Shown here: piece after piece, positions 1 through 5,297 of the stretch
How positions within the stretch are numbered: position 1 is the first letter of the stretch
Layout: each line of letters starts with the position of its first letter
Assembly: GCA_903837025.1 (NCBI GenBank)
Contig: CAILTC010000146.1
Location: forward strand, 1-10,214
DNA from: an uncultured Bacteroidota bacterium
GTDB lineage: Bacteria > Bacteroidota > Bacteroidia > Flavobacteriales > Flavobacteriaceae
Direction: 5' to 3'
DNA length: 10,214 bases
Position numbers and translations under genes: made by a program
Notes under the pieces: generated by a model
Database searches by the model: none
What the model was told of the DNA's origin: nothing
Seen by the model: only the letters and a program-made list of their open reading frames with translations

Positions 1-344
1 AGCAATCGAAGAAATTGCTGCTTTTACGTGAAGAGTTTTACAAAGATGTAAAAGTTCCTGGAAGTGCTGATAGTTTTAACCAAGAATTGGAAAAAGCGGG
101 TCGTGTTGCCGATTTCCTTGAATTGGGAGAATTGTTTGCAAAAGATGCTTTACATCGTAATGAATCATGTGGAGGTCACTTCCGTGAAGAATACCAATCG
201 GAAGAAGGAGAAGCACAACGTGATGATGAAAACTTTGCTTATGTTGCCGCATGGGAGTATAAAGGAAAACCTAGCGATGCTGTTTTACACAAAGAACCAT
301 TGGTTTTTGAAAACATTAAATTAGTAACTCGTAGTTATAAATAG
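1..344 (+). CDS. sdhA: Succinate dehydrogenase flavoprotein subunit, C-terminal fragment
   Basis: This is the 3' end of the flavoprotein subunit of succinate dehydrogenase (complex II), which oxidises succinate to fumarate and passes electrons to the iron-sulfur subunit. The frame is open from base 3, giving 113 visible residues before the TAG at 342-344; the 5' part lies outside the window. The visible part has the family's C-terminal pattern: [12 protein letters not shown], then a helical stretch around [18 protein letters not shown], then [16 protein letters not shown], ending in [20 protein letters not shown]. The 'GGHFREE...RDD' arrangement fits the long flavoprotein form used with a diheme cytochrome b in Bacteroidota. 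The FAD-binding region is not visible. sdhB follows at 802, but an unrelated four-helix gene sits between them, which is not the usual adjacency. The identification is strong; the fragment says nothing about integrity upstream. Confidence 0.93.
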   Translation, partial: QSKKLLLLREEFYKDVKVPGSADSFNQELEKAGRVADFLELGELFAKDALHRNESCGGHFREEYQSEEGEAQRDDENFAYVAAWEYKGKPSDAVLHKEPLVFENIKLVTRSYK

Positions 345-349
345 TTTTT

Positions 350-377
350 AGGCAAGAGCCATTAGCCAAAAGTTAAT
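350..377 (+). repeat. Degenerate heptanucleotide repeat, copy A (4 units)
   Basis: Four 7-base units stand head to tail: AGGCAAG, AGCCATT, AGCCAAA and AGTTAAT, fitting a loose consensus AGNCAWA. The block lies between the sdhA stop and the four-helix gene start. Its core CATTAGCCAAAAGT (360-373) occurs exactly again at 1571-1584, and a related block in inverted orientation lies at 759-786. The units were read directly; any mobility or RNA role is inference. Confidence 0.7.
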
Positions 378-395
378 TAGTAAAAAATTAGAAAA

Positions 396-758
396 ATGAG
401 TGAATTCAAATCCTTTAAAGATTTACTGATTTGGCAAAAAGGCATTTTACTTGTAAAAACAATTTATACTAGTTTAGAAAGTTTTCCAAAGGATGAAATC
501 TTTGGTTTGCAGAGTCAAATAAAAAGAGCCGCAGTTTCAATTCCTTCCAATATTGCCGAAGGCTGGGGAAGAAGTTCAACGATAAGTTATATTCATTTTT
601 TGAAAATCGCAAGAGGTTCATTATTTGAATTAGAAACACAAATTATAATAGCTAATGAATTGAATTTTATTAGTGATTTAAAATTTAATGAAATTACACA
701 AATAATTACAGAAGAAAGTAAAATGTTAAACGCCTTTATAAAGTCATTGAGCAAGTAA
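396..758 (+). CDS. Four-helix bundle protein, S23 / 23S rRNA intervening-sequence family
   Basis: This encodes a 120-residue, all-helical protein of the S23 family (PF05635/TIGR02436). Such genes occur inside 23S rRNA intervening sequences and, in many Bacteroidota, as free-standing genes; the fold is shared with the Avd accessory protein of diversity-generating retroelements. The signature is complete: [10 protein letters not shown] near the N-terminus (residues 7-16), [20 protein letters not shown] (30-49), NIAEGWGR (52-59), and [11 protein letters not shown] (72-82) in the third helix. Length is normal and there is no signal peptide or membrane segment. The biochemical role is unknown. It sits between sdhA and sdhB, 51 bp after the former and 43 bp before the likely sdhB start, so it is probably co-transcribed with them. 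Heptad-periodic repeats in inverted orientation flank it. There is no reverse transcriptase or 23S rRNA in the window, so neither classical context applies. Confidence 0.85.
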   Translation: MSEFKSFKDLLIWQKGILLVKTIYTSLESFPKDEIFGLQSQIKRAAVSIPSNIAEGWGRSSTISYIHFLKIARGSLFELETQIIIANELNFISDLKFNEITQIITEESKMLNAFIKSLSK

Positions 759-786
759 TACAACTTTTGCCTTTTGCCTTATGGCT
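759..786 (-). repeat. Degenerate heptanucleotide repeat, copy B (inverted, 4 units)
   Basis: Read on the minus strand, the units are AGCCATA, AGGCAAA, AGGCAAA and AGTTGTA. This is the same AGNCAWA-like heptad as copies A and C but in the opposite orientation. It begins directly after the four-helix gene stop, so A and B bracket that gene as imperfect inverted repeats. The upstream ATG at 781, in frame with sdhB, falls inside this block, which argues against it as the native sdhB start. Confidence 0.7.
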
Positions 787-801
787 AATAAACTAAATAT
801 T

Positions 802-1548
802 ATGAAACTTACATTACAAATATGGCGTCAAAAAGATGCCAAAGCAACTGGAAAAATAGTTGAATATCCACTAGACGGAATCGAAGGCGATATGTCTTTT
901 CTTGAAATGTTGGATGTTCTTAACGAACAATTAATCAATAAAGGGGACGAACCTGTTTCTTTTGACCACGATTGTCGCGAAGGTATTTGCGGTAGTTGTT
1001 CTTTGTTTATTAACGGAGAAGCGCACGGACCAGACAGAGGAATACCTACTTGTCAGTTGCACATGCGTATGTTTAAAGATGGTGACACCATTTTTATCGA
1101 ACCCTTTAGAGCAGCGGCATTCCCAGTAATCAAAGATTTAGTGGTTGATAGAAGTGCTTTCGACAGAATTCAACATGCAGGTGGATTTATATCGGTAAAT
1201 ACCTCGGGAAATCCAGTGGATGCTAACACCATTCCAATTCCAAAACACGATGCCGATAGAGCTTTTGATGCTGCTACATGCATTGGTTGCGGTGCTTGTG
1301 TTGCGACCTGTAAAAACTCTTCGGCAATGTTATTCGTTGCCGCAAAAGTATCTCAATATGCATTGTTACCACAAGGAAGAGTGGAAGCTACAGATCGTGT
1401 ATTGAATATGATTAACCAAATGGATCATGAAGGTTTTGGTAACTGTACAAATACTGGAGCTTGCGAAGTAGAATGTCCTAAAGGAATTTCTTTGGAGAAT
1501 ATTGCTCGTATGAATAGAGAGTATTTATCTGCAAGTATCAAAGGATAG
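802..1548 (+). CDS. sdhB: Succinate dehydrogenase iron-sulfur subunit
   Basis: This is the iron-sulfur subunit of complex II, carrying electrons from the SdhA FAD to the membrane cytochrome b; it acts on the cytoplasmic face of the inner membrane. From the ATG at 802 it is 248 residues. All cluster ligands are visible. Four cysteines for the [2Fe-2S] centre lie at 58, 63, 66 and 84 (CREGICGSC, then PTC). Those for [4Fe-4S] are at 160, 163, 166 and 170 ([14 protein letters not shown]), and those for [3Fe-4S] at 215, 221 and 225 ([14 protein letters not shown]). The frame also opens at an ATG at 781, but those seven extra residues come from the heptad repeat. The start at 802 gives [13 protein letters not shown], the N-terminus I expect for flavobacterial SdhB. 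A strong terminator follows 37 bp after the stop. The gene looks intact and ordinary apart from the upstream insertion. Confidence 0.95.
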   Translation: MKLTLQIWRQKDAKATGKIVEYPLDGIEGDMSFLEMLDVLNEQLINKGDEPVSFDHDCREGICGSCSLFINGEAHGPDRGIPTCQLHMRMFKDGDTIFIEPFRAAAFPVIKDLVVDRSAFDRIQHAGGFISVNTSGNPVDANTIPIPKHDADRAFDAATCIGCGACVATCKNSSAMLFVAAKVSQYALLPQGRVEATDRVLNMINQMDHEGFGNCTNTGACEVECPKGISLENIARMNREYLSASIKG

Positions 1549-1553
1549 TTCTT

Positions 1554-1588
1554 AGACAAAAGTCATAAGGCATTAGCCAAAAGTGAAA
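1554..1588 (+). repeat. Degenerate heptanucleotide repeat, copy C (5 units)
   Basis: Five consecutive 7-base units follow the sdhB stop: AGACAAA, AGTCATA, AGGCATT, AGCCAAA and AGTGAAA. This block is in the same orientation as copy A and shares 14 identical bases with it (1571-1584 equals 360-373). Its last unit runs into the left arm of the sdh terminator. Confidence 0.72.
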
Positions 1589-1617
1589 AACGCATTCATT
1601 AATTTGAATGCGTTTTT
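1586..1617 (+). terminator. Rho-independent terminator after sdhB
   Basis: A perfect 13-bp inverted repeat has AAAAACGCATTCA at 1586-1598 and TGAATGCGTTTTT at 1605-1617, separated by a 6-base TTAATT loop. The right arm ends in a T run. It lies 37 bp after the sdhB stop and closes the sdh transcript. Because the left arm begins with an A run, it could also act on transcripts from the other strand. Confidence 0.88.
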
Positions 1618-1691
1618 GTTGTTGCTATTTTATTCTATTTTAGATAGAGGATTTTTTTATAACCCCTAATATAATTTAAAATCAGCTAATT

Positions 1692-1745
1692 ATAACTTAT
1701 ACCAAAGTTATGTTGCATTTTCCATATCTAATGGAGCTACATTTG
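1692..1745 (+). promoter_or_regulatory. Bacteroidota-type promoter with upstream inverted repeat, for the 1829 gene
   Basis: An exact match to the Bacteroidota -7 element TAnnTTTG (TACATTTG) lies at 1738-1745. A TTG that can serve as the -33 element is at 1713-1715, 22 bases upstream of it, within the accepted spacing range. Immediately upstream is a 7-bp inverted repeat, ATAACTT at 1692-1698 and AAGTTAT at 1705-1711, which abuts the -33 element and could be an operator. The motifs are seen directly; promoter function is inferred. It leaves a 5' leader of roughly 80 bases before the start at 1829. Confidence 0.5.
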
Positions 1746-1828
1746 TTGTAGAATCGTAAAAGATTTTATTGTTAATTCTATTATTAGTCAGTAGAATAAT
1801 AATTGAATATAACAAATGAAATAAATAA
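1744..1828 (+). repeat. Leader repeat, copy 1 (upstream of first paralogue)
   Basis: This leader closely resembles 3584-3673, in front of the second paralogue. Shared words include GTTAATTCTATTATT and TCAGTAGAATAATAAT, and both leaders end with ACAAATGAA shortly before the true start. The copy here lacks six bases present in the middle of the other. The two genes were therefore duplicated with their leader. An imperfect inverted repeat (TTCTATTATT against AATAATTGAA) could form a stem in the transcript. Confidence 0.65.
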
Positions 1829-3400
1829 ATGAAAAAAAGAACTTCGATTTTAGTATTATCCCTTTTTGTGATTTCACAACTTGTATATGGCCAAGTTGGT
1901 ATAGGAACTATACAGCCAGACCCATCATCAATTTTAGATCTAGCCTCAAATTCTCAAGGGCTTCTTGCTCCTAGAATGACAACTGCACAAAGAGATAGGA
2001 TTAGTTCTCCTGCAACTGGACTTCTAATTTACAACACCGAGACCTCTATTTTTAATTTTTACAAAGGAGGTTGGAAAGATTTTCTAACAGGTTTTATGAT
2101 GCCTATAAATGGAGGGACAGGAATTGCAAACAATAATGACTCAACGCTAACATTATCGGGTGCGTATCCAACAACAATAAAAATCACCGCTGCAACAGGA
2201 GTTACATTACCTACAACTGGAACTCTTTACGGAACAACAATAGCAAGTATATCATCGGCACAATTATTAAATTCATTAACCGATGAAACAGGAACAGGAA
2301 GTTCTGTTTTTTCTACATCACCCACTTTTACAGGAGTACCATCAGGGCCTACTGCAGCCTTTGGAACAAATACAACACAATTAGCTACTACGGGTTTTGT
2401 AACAGCAAATATTAATCGAAACAAGTATAGTTCGGTTAGTGGTTCGTCTATTATTTCAACTTCTTCGGCTACAGATGTAGTTGCTGACGGGATGACTTTA
2501 ACTCCTGACGCTGGGATTTATGTTGTTACGTTTAATAGTCAATATGCTATTGATTCTGTTGATAAAAATGCGCAAAGTATGGCAGATTTAAAGACCGTTT
2601 ATAACATTCTTATTGAAAAACCTGCGACTAATTCTACCCACGGGTCCTTTTTTGGAAATGGTGAGACTCTCACTGAGGGGGTGTATGTGATAGATGGAGT
2701 AGGAACAATAGCCGGAACACTAACTTTAGACGCCTTGGGAAATCCAAATGCAGTATTTATTTTTAAAATTGATGGAGCATTTAGCTCCACTGCAGGGACT
2801 ATTATTAACTTGATAAATGGTGCATCGGCCAGTCATGTATTTTGGGTAGCGGAAGGTGCAATAGGTATTGGCGCTTCTTCAACTATGAAAGGGATGCTTT
2901 TATCTCATAATGGAGCAATAGGGATAGGAGCATCGTCTAATATTGAAGGAAGAATGTTTACTATTTCTGGAGCAATCGGTATTGATAACTCAATTATAGC
3001 AATACCTACTTATTCTTCCTATATCAACTTGGGAATACTTTCTAGTATTGGATTATTTAGCTCTAATGGTGTCATTTCTAATGTAGGTGTTTCAAATATT
3101 ACAGGAGACATAGGTACAAATGAGTTAGGCATATCAGGGTTTGATACTGCCACAGTTAATGGTACAATAAATCTACCTGGTTTTTTTACCAATGCATTAG
3201 CTACTTTTAGTATTTATCAAAATGGAGTTTTAATTGCGGACTCTAGTAGAACAAGACTATTTAATGTAAATACAGAGGATGTATCATTACAAGCAATTAC
3301 AACAATTGCGACTGGGCAAACTATTGATATTAGATGGAAAGTAAATTTAGGAACAATAACTTTAAAAAATAGAATATTAACCTTAATAAACGTTAGATAA
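1829..3400 (+). CDS. Secreted modular protein with permuted DUF3494 (ice-binding) domain, paralogue 1
   Basis: This 523-aa exported protein has a signal peptide at residues 1-21 (hydrophobic core SILVLSLFVISQL, likely cleavage before QVGIG). Modules in order are as follows. Residues 23-85 form an N-terminal module (SSILDL, QGLLAPRMTTAQRD, GLLIYNTETS). Residues 95-195 resemble phage tail fibres (GGTGIANNN, TLPTTGTLYG, SPTFTGVPSGPTAA, NTTQLATTGF). Residues 207-241 look like the front of a C1q-like head. Residues 246-393 are the helix and C-terminal half of a DUF3494 ice-binding domain (GNGETLTEGVY, GNPNAVFIFKI, HVFWVAEGAIGIG, EGRMF). Residues 399-447 are the DUF3494 N-terminal half (NLGILSSIGLFSSNG, NITGDIGT, VNGTI). 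Residues 456-523 are the back of the head (ALATFSIYQNGVLI to IRWKVN and RILTLINV). No T9SS sorting domain is present. The role (ice binding or adhesion at the surface) is inferred. The halves being out of order is the striking feature. The next gene is a paralogue in the same orientation. Confidence 0.8.
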   Translation: MKKRTSILVLSLFVISQLVYGQVGIGTIQPDPSSILDLASNSQGLLAPRMTTAQRDRISSPATGLLIYNTETSIFNFYKGGWKDFLTGFMMPINGGTGIANNNDSTLTLSGAYPTTIKITAATGVTLPTTGTLYGTTIASISSAQLLNSLTDETGTGSSVFSTSPTFTGVPSGPTAAFGTNTTQLATTGFVTANINRNKYSSVSGSSIISTSSATDVVADGMTLTPDAGIYVVTFNSQYAIDSVDKNAQSMADLKTVYNILIEKPATNSTHGSFFGNGETLTEGVYVIDGVGTIAGTLTLDALGNPNAVFIFKIDGAFSSTAGTIINLINGASASHVFWVAEGAIGIGASSTMKGMLLSHNGAIGIGASSNIEGRMFTISGAIGIDNSIIAIPTYSSYINLGILSSIGLFSSNGVISNVGVSNITGDIGTNELGISGFDTATVNGTINLPGFFTNALATFSIYQNGVLIADSSRTRLFNVNTEDVSLQAITTIATGQTIDIRWKVNLGTITLKNRILTLINVR

Positions 3401-3673
3401 TTTTTAAAATACACAGATTTGATAGTTGTTCCTTTATAATTTTTTTAATCCCATAAAATTAAAATCAAAAATTAATGGTTTTTTCTTACGAAAATAGCAA
3501 TAAGGACCTAATTAACGGTTTTATTTTTTTAAACAACTGTTTAACCATTTAATAACATCACATTTGTAAGCTAACAGTCTTATGTTGTTGAAACATAAAA
3601 GATTTCATTGTTAATTCTATTATTGGTAGAGGTCAGTAGAATAATAATAGAATAAACAAATGAAAAAAAACAA
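3401..3673 (+). promoter_or_regulatory. Intergenic region between paralogues, with palindrome and candidate promoter
   Basis: This AT-rich gap of 273 bp has no convincing terminator for the upstream gene. A near-palindrome at 3529-3544 (TTAAACA, AC, TGTTTAA) could be an operator. A TAnnTTTG-like sequence (CACATTTG, with C for the first T) lies at 3559-3566 but lacks a clear TTG at the right spacing, so the promoter call is weak. From 3584 onward the sequence is the second copy of the paralogue leader. Transcription of the second gene may be partly by read-through from the first. Confidence 0.35.
3584..3673 (+). repeat. Leader repeat, copy 2, with perfect 11-bp inverted repeat
   Basis: This is the counterpart of 1744-1828. 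It contains a perfect inverted repeat, ATTCTATTATT at 3614-3624 and AATAATAGAAT at 3643-3653, with an 18-base loop; in copy 1 the equivalent arms are imperfect. A 14-bp tandem duplication (ACAAATGAAAAAAA at 3656-3669 and 3670-3683) spans the translation start region. Conservation across the duplication suggests a leader function such as mRNA stability or translational control; this is not shown. Confidence 0.65.
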
Positions 3674-3677
3674 ATGA
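3660..3677 (+). CDS. Possible five-codon upstream reading frame (MKKNK)
   Basis: The first copy of the 14-bp tandem repeat supplies an ATG at 3660. The frame reads five codons and stops at TGA 3675-3677, overlapping the true start ATG 3674-3676 as ATGA. Such an overlap could couple or compete with initiation of the main gene. In the sister leader the equivalent ATG (1816) reads only two codons before TAA, ending four bases before its gene start. It is probably a by-product of the start-region duplication, so confidence that it matters is low. Confidence 0.25.
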   Translation: MKKNK

Positions 3678-5242
3678 AAAAAATTACAGTTCTTTTATTT
3701 ATCTCCTTTTTGATGATTTCACAAATAGTAAATTCACAAGTTGGGATTGGAACAATAAATCCGGATGCCTCATCAATATTAGATTTAACCTCTAACAATC
3801 AGGGGTTTCTTACCCCTAGGATGACTACAGAACAAAGAGACGCAATCAGCTTTCCGGCAACTGGACTCATTATTTATAATACGAGCACCTCTAATTTTAA
3901 TTTTTATAATGCGGGTTGGAAATATTTTCTAACAGATATTATTTTACCTGCAAATGGAGGAACAGGAATTGCCAATGATAATGCCTCAACGCTAACTTTG
4001 TTAGGAGCATATGCAACTACAATAACAACCACCGCTTCAACAGGAGTTACATTACCAACAACTGGAACCCTTTACGGTACAGCGACAGCAAGTATAACAT
4101 CGGCACAATTATTAAATTCATTAACCGATGGAACAGGAACGGGAAGATCCGTTTTTTCTACATCCCCCACTTTTACAGGAGTACCATCAGGGCCTACGGC
4201 AGCCTTTGGAACAAATACAACACAATTAGCAACTACGGCATTTGTTTTAGCTAATTTAAACGGACATAGTTCTGTTACTTCAGCATCTAGTATTTCAACT
4301 TCTTCAACTACAGATGTTGTGGTCGCTGGAATGACTTTAACGCCGGGCGCTGGAATTTATTCGGTTACATTTAATAGTCAATATGCAATTACCTCTGGCA
4401 ACATAACGGGACCAGGCGCTATAAGTTTGACAGCCAATTATAATACACTTATGGGGGCAACTGCAACTAATACTTCTCATGCTGCTGCTTTTGGAGGAGG
4501 AGAAACCCTTTTGGCAGGAGTATATACGATTGCAGCTGCAGGTTCTGCATCAGGTACGCTTACTTTGGATGCCGGAAATAATCCAAATGCTATTTTTATT
4601 TTCAGGTTTGGCGCAGCATTTTCTGCCGCAGCTAGCACTACCATCATTTTGGCAAACGGAGCAAATGCTTCTAATGTATTTTGGGTAGCGGAAGGTGCCA
4701 TAGGTATAGGTGCATCTAGCGTAATGAAAGGGATGCTGCTTTCTCATAGCGGGGCAGTTTCAATGGGGGCTTCTTGCAATGTCGAGGGAAGAATGTTTGC
4801 TAATTTAGGAGCAATAAGTATAGATAGTTCGACCTTAACAATACCCGCTTCGAGTTCTTATATCAACCTAGGAGTATTGTCAAGTTTTGCAATATTTACT
4901 TCTAATGGCAGCATAACTAATGCGGGAGCTTCAATCATTGCAGGAGATATAGGGTCTAATGCTGGATCCATAACAGGTTTTACAGGAGCAGCTACTGTAA
5001 ATGGCACCATTTATTCACCTGGGGTAAGCAATAATGCTTTGGCTACGTTTAGTATTTATCAAAATGGAGTTTTAATTCCTAACTCAAGTAGAACAAGAAC
5101 AATAAATGTAAATACTGTAGATATATCATTACAGGCAATAGCAACTGTGGCTGCTGGGCAAGCTATAGATATTAGATGGAAAGTAGACCAAGGAACAATA
5201 ACTTTGGCAAACAAAATATTAACATTAATAAGTGTGCAATAA
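3674..5242 (+). CDS. Secreted modular protein with permuted DUF3494 (ice-binding) domain, paralogue 2
   Basis: This 522-aa exported protein aligns almost without gaps to the preceding gene product and has the same plan. The signal peptide is residues 1-21 (VLLFISFLMISQIVNS, cleaved before QVGIG). The N-terminal module (QGFLTPRMTTEQRD) is at 23-85 and tail-fibre-like segments (GGTGIAND, SPTFTGVPSGPTAA, TQLATTAF) at 95-191. The front part of a C1q-like head (TTDVVVAGMTLTPGAGIY) is at 212-240. A DUF3494 C-terminal half (FGGGETLLAGVYTI, LTLDAGNNPNAIFIFRFG, NVFWVAEGAIGIGASS, VEGRMF) is at 250-391. The DUF3494 N-terminal half (INLGVLSSFAIFTSNG, AGDIGSN, ATVNGTIY) is at 397-447, and the back of the head is at 455-522. 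The insert is richer in Ala/Gly/Thr than in paralogue 1 and matches DUF3494 better, so this copy may be closer to the ancestral, functional form. No T9SS signal. A secreted gene follows 55 bp downstream without a visible terminator. Confidence 0.82.
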   Translation: MKKITVLLFISFLMISQIVNSQVGIGTINPDASSILDLTSNNQGFLTPRMTTEQRDAISFPATGLIIYNTSTSNFNFYNAGWKYFLTDIILPANGGTGIANDNASTLTLLGAYATTITTTASTGVTLPTTGTLYGTATASITSAQLLNSLTDGTGTGRSVFSTSPTFTGVPSGPTAAFGTNTTQLATTAFVLANLNGHSSVTSASSISTSSTTDVVVAGMTLTPGAGIYSVTFNSQYAITSGNITGPGAISLTANYNTLMGATATNTSHAAAFGGGETLLAGVYTIAAAGSASGTLTLDAGNNPNAIFIFRFGAAFSAAASTTIILANGANASNVFWVAEGAIGIGASSVMKGMLLSHSGAVSMGASCNVEGRMFANLGAISIDSSTLTIPASSSYINLGVLSSFAIFTSNGSITNAGASIIAGDIGSNAGSITGFTGAATVNGTIYSPGVSNNALATFSIYQNGVLIPNSSRTRTINVNTVDISLQAIATVAAGQAIDIRWKVDQGTITLANKILTLISVQ

Positions 5243-5297
5243 TACTTTTCAGTTTTAAAAAATTAAAAAAAGGAATTTATATAAATCACTTATTCAC

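Noticed and set aside
396..758. Diversity-generating retroelement, because the four-helix protein resembles Avd
   Set aside because: There is no reverse transcriptase, template repeat or variable-repeat target in the window, and the ice-binding-like genes show no adenine-specific variation signature.
350..1588. CRISPR array, because of regularly phased repeats
   Set aside because: The period is 7 bases with no spacers of 30-40 bases and no cas genes; the units are degenerate and adjacent.
2105..2420. Prophage remnant, because of tail-fibre-like words
   Set aside because: The containing proteins have Sec signal peptides, and no phage structural, integrase or lysis gene is nearby.
2227..2790. 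Reverse-strand open frames of 63-65 codons within the first paralogue
   Set aside because: They lie opposite a clear coding frame, have no signal or family motif, and arise from the repetitive Thr/Gly/Ser-rich codons of the real gene.
3401..3480. Terminator after paralogue 1
   Set aside because: T and A runs are present, but no stem longer than a few base pairs precedes them.
4477..4747. Overlapping frames on both strands in paralogue 2, some Ala-rich
   Set aside because: They are shadows of the Ala/Gly-rich DUF3494 segment. None has a plausible start region or homologue in the other paralogue.
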